A DNA stretch of 12,532 nt, from positions 1 through 12,532 of the forward strand of contig DRHD01000144.1 of NCBI GenBank assembly GCA_011049795.1, given 5' to 3'. Under the pieces are notes generated by a model. The model saw nothing but the letters and a program-made list of their open reading frames with translations. It made no database searches and was not told the DNA's origin. A program made the translations under genes and the position numbers. Origin of the DNA: Porticoccus sp. GTDB lineage: Bacteria; Pseudomonadota; Gammaproteobacteria; Pseudomonadales; Porticoccaceae. Shown piece after piece: positions 1 to 7,243 of the stretch (its first letter is position 1; each line of letters opens with the position of its first letter).

Positions 1-98
1 CCTTCAAGCAGCTTGCCGCCCAACAAACCCATACCAACGGCAGCACCCAGTGCACCAAACCCAACCATAATTGCAGCTGCGATCATGATAAGTTCCAT
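1..98 (-). CDS. atpE: F1Fo ATP synthase subunit c (partial, 3' end outside window)
   Basis: The ATG lies at 96-98 on the minus strand and the reading frame runs off the left edge after 32 codons. The N-terminus reads MELIMIAAAIMVGFGALGAA, followed by a Gly/Ala-rich stretch (AVGMGLLGGK). This is the first membrane helix of subunit c, the proton-carrying ring protein of the Fo motor. The essential carboxylate of helix 2 would lie outside the window. A strong ribosome binding site (TAGGAGAAGA, complement of 101-110) sits just upstream, as expected for a protein needed in many copies per complex. It follows atpB in the usual atpI-atpB-atpE order. The identification is firm; nothing can be said about the missing C-terminal half. 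Confidence 0.95.
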   Translation of the reverse strand, partial: MELIMIAAAIMVGFGALGAAVGMGLLGGKLLE

Positions 99-131
99 TT
101 TCTTCTCCTAATAACGAAAGTAAGTAACTAT

Positions 132-1087
<956 letters not shown>

Positions 1088-1107
1088 TCAAACCAGCAAG
1101 GTCTAGT

Positions 1108-1485
1108 TTATCGGTGGTTTAGCAGCCTCGCGGCACAAAACCACTGCACAATAATCATGGCGCCATAACTAAGAAACAGACCGGGTAGATGAAGCGGCTC
1201 TATAAAACTAAAAGCCAGTGCAAACAACACCGCGGTGAGCAATAACTTGCCCGTTTCCCCTTTGTGTATGGCGCGAAGTATTTCTGGGGCCTGCCTAGCT
1301 CCTAAATACCGAAAGGCTTGTCGTGTAAAATAGGCCTGAGGGCCTATCTGTATCACTCCACCAATCAGTATGGAATAGGCTGCGATTGCATCTACCGGCG
1401 ATATGGCAACTACCATGACCACTAAAATGATCAACTGGGTAATTGCTATACGACCAACCGGTGGAGCCTTTATGGTAGCCTTCAT
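1108..1485 (-). CDS. atpI: ATP synthase assembly protein I
   Basis: This is a small (125 aa) hydrophobic protein with about four membrane segments, near residues 14-32, 36-52, 78-94 and 98-117. A basic loop between segments 2 and 3 contains RQAFRYLGARQ. Position at the head of the atp operon, size and topology identify it as AtpI, which in other bacteria assists c-ring assembly and may help Mg2+ supply. AtpI proteins are poorly conserved, so the call rests partly on context. The ATG at 1483-1485 has an excellent ribosome binding site (AAGGGGGG on the minus strand, within about 1490-1499). It is the first gene after a strong promoter at 1550-1578. Confidence 0.9.
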   Translation of the reverse strand: MKATIKAPPVGRIAITQLIILVVMVVAISPVDAIAAYSILIGGVIQIGPQAYFTRQAFRYLGARQAPEILRAIHKGETGKLLLTAVLFALAFSFIEPLHLPGLFLSYGAMIIVQWFCAARLLNHR

Positions 1486-1549
1486 TTGCTACCCCCCTTC
1501 CGCACAATATATTTGACCCAACATTTAACGCCAGCTCAAACGGGCGGCA

Positions 1550-1578
1550 ATTATAGGTAGTCCCACAAGTAGATTCAA
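1550..1578 (-). promoter_or_regulatory. Sigma-70-type promoter of the atp operon
   Basis: On the minus strand a -35 TTGAAT (1573-1578) and a perfect -10 TATAAT (1550-1555) are separated by exactly 17 bases. The discriminator after the -10 is GC-rich (TGCCGCCCG). It lies in the 170-base parB-atpI spacer, about 65 bases before the atpI ATG, so the atp genes have their own promoter instead of relying on parB read-through. The rest of the spacer is AT-rich, and I see no convincing terminator after parB. GC-rich discriminators are typical of promoters repressed by ppGpp; that regulation is inferred. Confidence 0.8.
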
Positions 1579-1655
1579 CAAAACTTTGACGTAAGTAGCT
1601 GGATAAAACAGCAAAACTGATAATAACGATAATTTATTAAAGTTATAGTCTGCTA

Positions 1656-2531
1656 TTACTTGATATGGCTCAATATGCCTTCCAGTTCATCCAGGCTGTT
1701 ATATTTGAGAACCAGCTTACCCTTTCCCTTGGCGTTATGCTGTATCAATACCGGCACCCCAACTTGGTCAGATAATTCATCCTGAAGACGCCGGGTATCC
1801 GGGTCAACTCGATGTGCTGTGGCTTGCTCTGGCTTTCCTTGCTGTTGTTGTAACCGTCGCACCAGTGCTTCTGTTTGTCTCACTGTCATGCCTTTGACAA
1901 CGCTGGTTCTTGCCGCTTCAGTTTGCCTGCGCCCCTCTAGGCCCAGCAGCGCTCGGGCATGACCCATCTCTAGGTCACCATGCTCCAACAGTTTTTGCAC
2001 CTCTTGCTCAAGAGTCATCAGGCGCATCAGGTTGGTTACTGTACTGCGTGGCTTGCCTACAGCATCCGCCACCTGTTGTTGAGTAAGACCAAACTCCTGT
2101 TGTAGGCGAACTAATGCTTGCGCCTCTTCTATCGCATTGAGATCTTCCCGCTGAATATTTTCAATCAGCGCCATAGCGATGGCTGACTCATCAGGTACAT
2201 CTCTAATCAGTGCAGGTATTGTCTCTAACCCCGCTAGTTGGGCCGCTCTCCACCGACGCTCACCCGCAATAATTTCATAGCTATCAATACCAATTGGACG
2301 GACAACGATTGGCTGCATGACCCCTTGAGCCCTGATAGAGCTGGCTAGATCTTCTAATGACTCTGGGTGCATATCCCTACGTGGCTGGTATTTGCCCCTG
2401 GACATAAACTCTATGGGTAATGCGTTCAACGTGTCTCGTTGAACCTGGGTCCACTCTTCTACCGTATCCGTTTCGTCCCCCATACCCAGCAGGGCATCAA
2501 GACCACGACCCAAACCTTTTCTCTTTACCAT
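1656..2531 (-). CDS. parB: Chromosome partitioning protein ParB
   Basis: This is the CTP-dependent DNA clamp that loads at parS sites and spreads to form the segregation complex. The N-terminal KGLGRGLDALL (residues 5-15) is the ParA-stimulating motif. The CTP/arginine-rich motif GERRWRAA is at 90-97 and ENIQRED at 124-130. A helix-turn-helix lies around 149-171 (LTQQQVADAVGKPRSTVTNL). DLEMGHARALLGLE (186-199) follows, and the C-terminal dimerisation segment ends in YNSLDELEGILSHIK. At 291 aa it has the usual length. The ATG at 2529-2531 is 3 bases from the parA stop, and its ribosome binding site (AGGT) overlaps the end of parA, so the pair is translationally coupled. No consensus parS palindrome was found in this window. 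A degenerate half-site-like inverted repeat lies inside the gene at 2424-2444. Confidence 0.97.
   Translation of the reverse strand: MVKRKGLGRGLDALLGMGDETDTVEEWTQVQRDTLNALPIEFMSRGKYQPRRDMHPESLEDLASSIRAQGVMQPIVVRPIGIDSYEIIAGERRWRAAQLAGLETIPALIRDVPDESAIAMALIENIQREDLNAIEEAQALVRLQQEFGLTQQQVADAVGKPRSTVTNLMRLMTLEQEVQKLLEHGDLEMGHARALLGLEGRRQTEAARTSVVKGMTVRQTEALVRRLQQQQGKPEQATAHRVDPDTRRLQDELSDQVGVPVLIQHNAKGKGKLVLKYNSLDELEGILSHIK
2424..2444. repeat. 8-bp perfect inverted repeat inside parB, resembling a parS half-site
   Basis: GTTCAACG (2424-2431) and CGTTGAAC (2437-2444) are perfect inverted copies around a 5-base spacer. The stretch GTTCAACGTG matches 9 of 10 bases of the left part of the chromosomal parS consensus TGTTCCACGTGGAACA, but the right half of that consensus is absent. 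It lies in the coding sequence, so chance is quite possible. Confidence 0.4.
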
Positions 2532-2534
2532 AAC

Positions 2535-3332
2535 TTAACCTGTTATTTCTGCCGGGACTCTAACAGCCGCCTTGGCCCGACGAATGATTTCTCCGGCTAA
2601 CCCAAGATAAGCAAGGGCTCCCTTTGAGTTCTTATCGTAAGCAAGTGCAGGAAGACCATAACTGGGCGCTTCCGCGAGGCGAACATTGCGGGGAATAGCG
2701 ATACGGTAAACCTTATCACCAAAATGGCTTCTCAGTTGGGCTGTCACTTCATTGGTAAGGCTGTTACGGGGGTCGTACATCGTGCGAAGGATGCCCTCCA
2801 GTTGTAGCTTGGGATTGAGAAACCGGCTTATCTTTCGAATCGTGTCATGCAATGCCGACAACCCTTCCAGAGCGTAGTACTCACACTGCATCGGAACGAT
2901 CACCCCGTCACAAGCCACTAGAGAGTTTATCGTCAACATACTCAGGGACGGGGGGCAATCGATAATAATGTAATCATAGCGGTTTTTTAGCCGGGCCAAG
3001 GCATGGCGTAGCCGGCTTTCTTTATTCTTAACCCGGAGCAACTCAACCTCTGCGGCTGTCAAATCACCGTTGGCCGGCAGCACGTCAAAGTTTCCAGATT
3101 CACAGCGCTGCATTACCTCTTCACCCGTAGCCGTCCCGAGCAAGACCTCCAATACCGTGGTTTTCTGGCTATTTTTGTTGACCCCGCAGCCCATCGTCGC
3201 ATTACCTTGGGGGTCCATATCTACCAGTAGTATTCGCTTACCGTAACTGGCTAAAGACGCGGCAAGATTAACACTGGTAGTGGTTTTTCCAACGCCACCT
3301 TTTTGGTTGGCAACGGCAAATGTCTTGCTCAA
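2535..3332 (-). CDS. parA: Chromosome partitioning ATPase ParA (Soj family)
   Basis: This is a deviant-Walker ATPase (265 aa) that binds DNA non-specifically in its ATP dimer form and moves ParB-parS complexes. The deviant Walker A is KGGVGKTT (11-18), with signature Lys11 and catalytic Lys16. Walker A' is DMDPQGN (38-44), and Walker B is YIIIDCPPSLS with Asp125. The only suitable start is TTG at 3330-3332. It has GAGG eight bases upstream, in the 10-base gap after rsmG, and gives the family-typical N-terminus MSKTFAVANQKGG. The weak start codon may limit ParA level. It sits between rsmG and parB as in most bacteria with this locus. Confidence 0.97.
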   Translation of the reverse strand: MSKTFAVANQKGGVGKTTTSVNLAASLASYGKRILLVDMDPQGNATMGCGVNKNSQKTTVLEVLLGTATGEEVMQRCESGNFDVLPANGDLTAAEVELLRVKNKESRLRHALARLKNRYDYIIIDCPPSLSMLTINSLVACDGVIVPMQCEYYALEGLSALHDTIRKISRFLNPKLQLEGILRTMYDPRNSLTNEVTAQLRSHFGDKVYRIAIPRNVRLAEAPSYGLPALAYDKNSKGALAYLGLAGEIIRRAKAAVRVPAEITG

Positions 3333-3342
3333 AACGGTTTCC

Positions 3343-3990
3343 TCAACAGGGTACGATTTCGATCAGGTGCCGCTCACAATCGACACCAGGCACCTGAAGT
3401 TGGTGCGAGGCAACGACATTATAGTGTTTTGGCAAAGCACTCAACTCCTTCACTGGATATTGCCCTTTCATGGCATAAAAACGCCCATTCTCTCCGATTA
3501 AGTGGGCACATTTTTCCACCATGTCCTTCAGGCTAGTAAATGCTCTGCTGGTCACACCATCAAATAGCCTTGTGGGCTGATAAGCTTCAACCCGACTTTG
3601 GTTCTCGGTGACATTATCGAGCCCAAGCTCGGTTCGCACCTGAAATAGAAAGCGGGTTTTTTTACCATTACTGTCCAGCAGCGTGAACTGACGTTCCGGA
3701 TAGATGATTGCCAAGGGGATTCCCGGCAACCCAGCCCCAGTACCGACATCGATGATTCGCTCCCCTTTCACCAAGGGCGCGATACAGAGGCTATCAAGCA
3801 GATGCAATCGAAGCATTTGCTCCGGCTCACGAATTGAGGTGAGGTTGTAAGCTCCGTTCCACTTTTCTAACAGCCCCAAGTAATCCAGTAGCTGACTAAC
3901 TTGACGGTCTGACAGCATCAATGAAAGTTGCTGTAATCCCTCGCGTAATATGAGTTCGAGGTCTTTGCTTACGAGCTTTTGCCTCACCAC
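3343..3990 (-). CDS. rsmG: 16S rRNA (guanine527-N7)-methyltransferase RsmG (GidB)
   Basis: This is an SAM-dependent enzyme that makes m7G527 in 16S rRNA; loss in other bacteria gives low-level streptomycin resistance. The SAM-binding motif [17 protein letters not shown] is at about 79-95. The family segments [19 protein letters not shown] (42-60), [20 protein letters not shown] and a late GRFYAMKGQ are present. Length (215 aa) is normal. The start is GTG at 3988-3990, overlapping the mnmG stop by 7 bases, with only a weak ribosome binding site. Translation is therefore probably coupled to mnmG. The gene was long called gidB from its constant position beside mnmG (gidA). Confidence 0.97.
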   Translation of the reverse strand: MVRQKLVSKDLELILREGLQQLSLMLSDRQVSQLLDYLGLLEKWNGAYNLTSIREPEQMLRLHLLDSLCIAPLVKGERIIDVGTGAGLPGIPLAIIYPERQFTLLDSNGKKTRFLFQVRTELGLDNVTENQSRVEAYQPTRLFDGVTSRAFTSLKDMVEKCAHLIGENGRFYAMKGQYPVKELSALPKHYNVVASHQLQVPGVDCERHLIEIVPC

Positions 3991-5888
3991 TTAGGCTGTT
4001 TTTTTGTTGTCATGGATTTTTTCTTCAAATAGACCAATAACAAAGACAGGGCTGCCGGGGTAATACCTTGTATGCGTGATGCCCTGGCTAACGTTTCCGG
4101 TCTCGCTTCTTTTAGCTTCTGTTTAACCTCATTAGACAAGCCGTTAACCACGTCATAGTCAAACCCCACCGGTATAGCCGTTTTTTCCTGACGACGCATT
4201 TTGTCAATTTCATCCTGCTGACGATCTATATAGCCTGCATACTTGGCATCTATTTCTACCTGCTCGGCCACATCTTCAGCCACCCCCACAACCACTCCAT
4301 TCACCGCATCAAGCTCAACAATATCGCTATAACCTAGCTCCGGCCGTTTAAGCAGATCAAGCAAACTGTACTCTCTTCCTGGAGCAGACCCTGTTTTTTG
4401 TTCTACGATTTTTGCCTGATCAGACGCTGGCTGAACCCAACACCCCTTAAGTCGCTGTTGTTCTTGCTCTACCGCTTCACGTTTTTCACTAAACACTTTC
4501 CAGCGATGGTCATCCACCAGCCCCAGCTCACGGCCCTTCTCGGTCAACCGCTGGTCAGCATTATCCTGGCGAAGTAATAACCGATATTCTGCCCGACTGG
4601 TAAACATCCGATAAGGCTCCTGGGTGCCCATTGTGATCAGATCATCAACCAAAACCCCAAGATAGGCTTCATCACGACGGGGGCACCAAGCCTCTTTATC
4701 CTGCACCTGCAATGCGGCATTAGTACCAGCGAGCAACCCTTGCGCTGCGGCCTCTTCGTAACCCGTCGTACCATTGATCTGGCCAGCAAAGAACAGGCCG
4801 CCCATACTCTTGGTTTCTAGGGAATACTTCAAATCCTGAGGATTAAAATAATCATACTCGATGGCATAACCAGGGCGGGTGATATGAGCATTCTCAAATC
4901 CCTTAATGGAGCGCACTAATTGCATCTGCACATCAAAAGGCAGGCTTGTGGATATTCCATTAGGGTAGAGCTCGTGAGTAGTAAGCCCCTCTGGTTCAAT
5001 AAAGATCTGATGGTTATCTTTATCAGCAAAGCGGACTACTTTATCCTCAATAGAGGGGCAATAGCGGGGGCCCACACCTTCAATCACACCGGTATACATG
5101 GGAGAACGATCCATCCCTCCACGAATAATTTCATGGGTCTTCTCGTTGGTGTGGGTGATATGGCAGCAGATTTGCTCCGGATGTTCCGACACACTCCCCA
5201 GATAGGACATCACGGGTTCAGGCTTGTCTCCCCACTGGGGTTGCAACCCCTCAAAATTGACACTGCGGGCATCAATACGAGGTGGTGTGCCCGTTTTCAG
5301 GCGATCCACCCGCAATGGTAATGCTCGCAATCGATCCGCTAAACCAATTGATGGCGGGTCACCCGCTCGGCCTCCAGCATGATTTTCCAAACCAATATGG
5401 ATCTTTCCACCCAGAAAGGTTCCCGCCGTTAACACCACCGTCTTTCCTGAAAAACGCAACCCCATCTGGGTAACAACACCTGTCACACGGTGGCCCTCAA
5501 TAATCAGGTCATCCACCGCTTGCTGAAAAATTGATAGGTTGGGCTGGTTTTCTAGTATTTGGCGTACAGTGTTCTTATACAGCACTCGGTCTGCCTGGGC
5601 TCGCGTTGCCCTAACCGCGGGTCCCTTCCGTGAATTCAAAACCCGAAATTGAATCCCGCCTTTATCCGCTGCATGGGCCATAACACCGCCCAGAGCATCA
5701 ACCTCTTTCACTAAGTGGCTTTTACCAATTCCACCAATCGCCGGGTTACAAGACATTTGCCCCAGTGTTTCAATATTATGCGTCAACAGTAGCGTACGGC
5801 ACCCCATACGCGCAGCAGCCAAGCTGGCTTCTGTACCGGCATGGCCGCCACCAATGACTATCACATCGAAGCTATTTGGGTAATGCAT
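3984..5888 (-). CDS. mnmG: tRNA uridine 5-carboxymethylaminomethyl modification enzyme MnmG (GidA)
   Basis: This is the FAD-binding partner of MnmE; the complex modifies U34 of tRNAs reading split codon boxes, using methylene-tetrahydrofolate and glycine or ammonium. The dinucleotide-binding motif [10 protein letters not shown] is at 11-20 and [19 protein letters not shown] at 47-65. [11 protein letters not shown] and the C-terminal helical domain that meets MnmE (ending near [20 protein letters not shown]) are complete. Length, 634 aa, is normal. The start ATG at 5886-5888 has no good ribosome binding site. It is the first leftward gene beside the oriC candidate and heads mnmG-rsmG-parA-parB. 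Its usual neighbour mnmE is here 3.1 kb away, on the other side of the spacer and in the opposite direction. Confidence 0.98.
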   Translation of the reverse strand: MHYPNSFDVIVIGGGHAGTEASLAAARMGCRTLLLTHNIETLGQMSCNPAIGGIGKSHLVKEVDALGGVMAHAADKGGIQFRVLNSRKGPAVRATRAQADRVLYKNTVRQILENQPNLSIFQQAVDDLIIEGHRVTGVVTQMGLRFSGKTVVLTAGTFLGGKIHIGLENHAGGRAGDPPSIGLADRLRALPLRVDRLKTGTPPRIDARSVNFEGLQPQWGDKPEPVMSYLGSVSEHPEQICCHITHTNEKTHEIIRGGMDRSPMYTGVIEGVGPRYCPSIEDKVVRFADKDNHQIFIEPEGLTTHELYPNGISTSLPFDVQMQLVRSIKGFENAHITRPGYAIEYDYFNPQDLKYSLETKSMGGLFFAGQINGTTGYEEAAAQGLLAGTNAALQVQDKEAWCPRRDEAYLGVLVDDLITMGTQEPYRMFTSRAEYRLLLRQDNADQRLTEKGRELGLVDDHRWKVFSEKREAVEQEQQRLKGCWVQPASDQAKIVEQKTGSAPGREYSLLDLLKRPELGYSDIVELDAVNGVVVGVAEDVAEQVEIDAKYAGYIDRQQDEIDKMRRQEKTAIPVGFDYDVVNGLSNEVKQKLKEARPETLARASRIQGITPAALSLLLVYLKKKSMTTKKQPKW

Positions 5889-5926
5889 AACAACAGGCCA
5901 ATCATAGATTTTAAAAATGGGCCCGT

Positions 5927-5932
5927 ATTATA
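5927..5932 (-). promoter_or_regulatory. Probable -10 element for mnmG
   Basis: A perfect TATAAT on the minus strand lies about 40 bases before the mnmG start and is followed by a GC-rich discriminator (ACGGGCCC). No good -35 exists at 16-18 bases: the 17-base position reads AATAAT. The assignment therefore rests on the -10 and its position. Confidence 0.5.
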
Positions 5933-6129
5933 AAGCAAACAGCGCAAGAATTATTGTTAGTCTAAAAAGGCCTTTTTTATCTTTTTAAATATTAAGTAGT
6001 TGTCTCTTTATATATAGGTAAGTATATAAAGATTAATATTGTTATTATTATTAAGCCCCCGGTTTTCTGTGGGTAGTCATAAATTAACCTTTAATATCAA
6101 AAAGATAGGAAGATGATAACCAGCAGTAT

Positions 6130-6168
6130 AAGCTGCTCTAAAGCTGGTTTTAACGCACTCTTAAGCTG
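6130..6168 (+). repeat. Three AAGCTG repeats in helical register within oriC
   Basis: AAGCTG occurs at 6130-6135, 6141-6146 and 6163-6168. The start-to-start distances are 11 and 22 bases, so all copies face the same side of the helix. A small hairpin (AGCAG at 6122-6126, CTGCT at 6133-6137) overlaps the first copy. The last copy runs into the degenerate DnaA box at 6167-6175. No known protein site is assigned. Confidence 0.5.
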
Positions 6169-6220
6169 TGTAGAAAAGCGGTAGTTACCCACAGGGATAC
6201 AGAAACCCAAGTTATCCCCA
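6167..6220. promoter_or_regulatory. Three one-mismatch DnaA boxes in oriC
   Basis: TGTGTAGAA (6167-6175, minus orientation), TTACCCACA (6185-6193) and TTATCCCCA (6212-6220) each differ at one base from TTATNCACA or its complement. Together they bridge the AT-rich part and the perfect boxes, as weak sites do in characterised origins. Binding is inferred from sequence only. Confidence 0.5.
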
Positions 6221-6258
6221 AAATAGTCCAAGGGTTTTCCAGAGAGTTCTACAGGCGA

Positions 6259-6289
6259 TTATCCACAGCTTAATCAAGGCTGTGGATAA
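6259..6289. promoter_or_regulatory. Pair of perfect, convergent DnaA boxes in an 11-bp inverted repeat
   Basis: TTATCCACAGC (6259-6269) and GCTGTGGATAA (6279-6289) are perfect inverted copies with a 9-base spacer. Each arm contains a consensus DnaA box (6259-6267 on plus, 6281-6289 on minus). The starts are 22 bases apart, about two helical turns. Confidence 0.88.
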
Positions 6290-6313
6290 GTGGTTATTCC
6301 CTAAAGATAAACC

Positions 6314-6322
6314 TGTGGATAA
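6314..6322 (-). promoter_or_regulatory. Perfect DnaA box
   Basis: TGTGGATAA is the complement of the consensus TTATCCACA. It begins 33 bases after the preceding box, about three helical turns, in the same orientation. It lies 41 bases before the -35 of the rpmH promoter, so bound DnaA could also influence rpmH. Confidence 0.85.
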
Positions 6323-6362
6323 AAAGGGAGTAAGTTTATTTCTCTGAAGGATCGATCTTTCG

Positions 6363-6391
6363 TTGATATAGACGCACTTTTTCTTTAAAAT
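6363..6391 (+). promoter_or_regulatory. Sigma-70-type promoter of rpmH
   Basis: A -35 TTGATA (6363-6368), a 17-base spacer and a -10 TAAAAT (6386-6391) lie 43 bases before the rpmH ATG. The discriminator CGCCCGCCCC (6392-6401) is entirely G/C, a hallmark of stringently controlled ribosomal promoters. The leader then contains CCCC-TCAA-GGGG (6398-6409) and TTAG-TCAG-CTAA (6411-6422), two short potential hairpins. Confidence 0.8.
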
Positions 6392-6434
6392 CGCCCGCCC
6401 CTCAAGGGGATTAGTCAGCTAACGGAAGTCAGAC

Positions 6435-6569
6435 ATGAAAAGAACATTTCAGCCCAGCGTCCTGAAACGCAAGCGTACACACGGTTTTCGTGCTCGCATG
6501 GCCACTAAGAGTGGTCGTTTGGTGATCAATCGCCGTCGTGCTAAGGGCCGCAAGCGCCTAGCCGCATAA
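6435..6569 (+). CDS. rpmH: 50S ribosomal protein L34
   Basis: This 44-residue, very basic protein belongs to the large ribosomal subunit. The sequence begins [20 protein letters not shown] and ends in [12 protein letters not shown], which is essentially the family consensus at exactly its usual length. A GGAAG ribosome binding site lies at 6424-6428, six bases before the ATG. It is the first gene of the rightward cluster, 55 bases before rnpA with no terminator between, matching the universal rpmH-rnpA pairing. In most related genomes rpmH faces dnaA across oriC; here it faces mnmG. Confidence 0.98.
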   Translation: MKRTFQPSVLKRKRTHGFRARMATKSGRLVINRRRAKGRKRLAA

Positions 6570-6624
6570 TTGTTCGCCCATTCTTTAGGGTAAAACTTTT
6601 AGGGCAGGACTGTGCCAGAGGTGC

Positions 6625-7017
6625 ATGCCTGAACAGAACATGCCCGAATTAACTTTTTGCAGAAATAAGCGCCTTCTAACAGCCCGGTCCTACCAGGCTG
6701 TTTTTGGTGACACCCGCTATAAGGTTGCCCACCCCAACCTTTTATTGCTAGCCAGACCCAATCAATTGTCTCATCCGCGGTTGGGCTTTGTTGTAGCAAA
6801 GAAACATATTCGACACGCAGTGAACCGCAACCGTGTGAAACGGGTAGTGCGTGACACCTTTCGTTTGGTACAACATCAGTTAGATTCGGTCGATGTGGTG
6901 TTTCTTGTCCGTCCTGGTATGGATAGATTGTCACCCAAAGAGCAAACTGAATTACTGGAAAATACTTGGCAGCGCTTATCGCGGAAGTTACAAGTGGACC
7001 CATCATGCGTAAATTGA
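6625..7017 (+). CDS. rnpA: Ribonuclease P protein component
   Basis: This is the protein subunit of RNase P, which with the catalytic RNA (rnpB, not here) trims tRNA 5' ends. The RNR signature is intact in AVNRNRVKRVVRDTFR (about 65-80), preceded by HPRLGFVVAKKHIRHA (50-65). The N-terminal segment CRNKRLLTARSYQAVF is typical. Length is 130 aa. The start is slightly uncertain. The ATG at 6625 has GAGG only three bases upstream. The ATG at 6640 (residue 6) lacks a ribosome binding site but would give a length closer to the E. coli protein. The last 13 bases overlap yidD. Confidence 0.96.
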   Translation: MPEQNMPELTFCRNKRLLTARSYQAVFGDTRYKVAHPNLLLLARPNQLSHPRLGFVVAKKHIRHAVNRNRVKRVVRDTFRLVQHQLDSVDVVFLVRPGMDRLSPKEQTELLENTWQRLSRKLQVDPSCVN

Positions 7018-7241
7018 TGGTGGTCTGTATAAAAGGGTATCAGCTACTTGTTAGCCCGCTCATCGGTAACAATTGTCGGTTTTATCCTAGTTGTTCGTGT
7101 TATGCAGAAGAGTCTGTTGAGCAATATGGTGTGCTAAAGGGGGGTTACCTTACCCTGCGCCGCCTTATAAAATGCCACCCTTATCATGCCGGGGGATATG
7201 ACCCGGTTCCCCAACCCCAACAAAAAACTGAGTTGAAATAA
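7005..7241 (+). CDS. yidD: Membrane protein insertion efficiency factor YidD
   Basis: This is a small (78 aa) membrane-associated protein that aids YidC-dependent insertion. The family core is complete: KGYQLLVSPLIG, then CRFYPSCSCYAEESVEQYG with its cysteines, then GGYLTLRRLIKCHPYHAGGYDPVP. I chose the ATG at 7005, overlapping the rnpA end, because it gives MRKLMVVCIKGYQ like known family members. A TTG at 6966 would add 13 unrelated residues encoded inside rnpA. The stop is 2 bases from the yidC ATG, so yidD and yidC are probably translationally coupled. The rnpA-yidD-yidC order is widely conserved. Confidence 0.95.
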   Translation: MRKLMVVCIKGYQLLVSPLIGNNCRFYPSCSCYAEESVEQYGVLKGGYLTLRRLIKCHPYHAGGYDPVPQPQQKTELK

Positions 7242-7243
7242 CT

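Larger units (their letters stand above)
5941..6357. other. oriC: Candidate chromosomal replication origin (oriC)
   Basis: This gene-free spacer between divergent mnmG and rpmH has the layout of an origin. The left part, 5941-6054, is very AT-rich (8 G/C in the 50 bases 6001-6050) and includes TTATTATTATTA at 6042-6053; it is the likely unwinding element. To its right lie degenerate DnaA boxes at 6167-6175, 6185-6193 and 6212-6220, then perfect boxes at 6259-6267, 6281-6289 and 6314-6322. Two adjacent Dam sites (GATCGATC, 6350-6357) close the region. Genes on both sides point away from it, and base skew changes sign across it (for example 28 C/6 G at 4261-4320 and 7 C/17 G at 7081-7140). mioC, which borders oriC in enterics, is absent. 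Confidence 0.85.

Noticed and set aside
1615..1635. TAATAA/TTTATTA inverted repeat after parB as a terminator
   Set aside because: The stem is almost entirely A-T and lacks a stable GC core, so it is unlikely to terminate transcription.
1486..3990. A consensus parS site in or near parAB
   Set aside because: No CACGTG core was found by reading through the region; only the degenerate repeat at 2424-2444 came close.
5964..5977. Palindrome AAAAAGGCCTTTTT as a terminator
   Set aside because: It is a continuous palindrome with no loop, so only a poor hairpin can form in RNA, and no gene ends nearby.
6042..6053. TTATTATTATTA as a DnaA-trio unwinding element
   Set aside because: Trios should read away from an adjacent DnaA box. 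Here the strand polarity would need a box to the left, where none exists; the nearest box-like sequence (TGTGGGTAG, 6068-6076) is on the wrong side and has two mismatches.
6966..7004. TTG start that would lengthen YidD by 13 residues
   Set aside because: The extra residues lie wholly in the rnpA coding region and have no counterpart in the YidD family; the ATG at 7005 gives the normal N-terminus.
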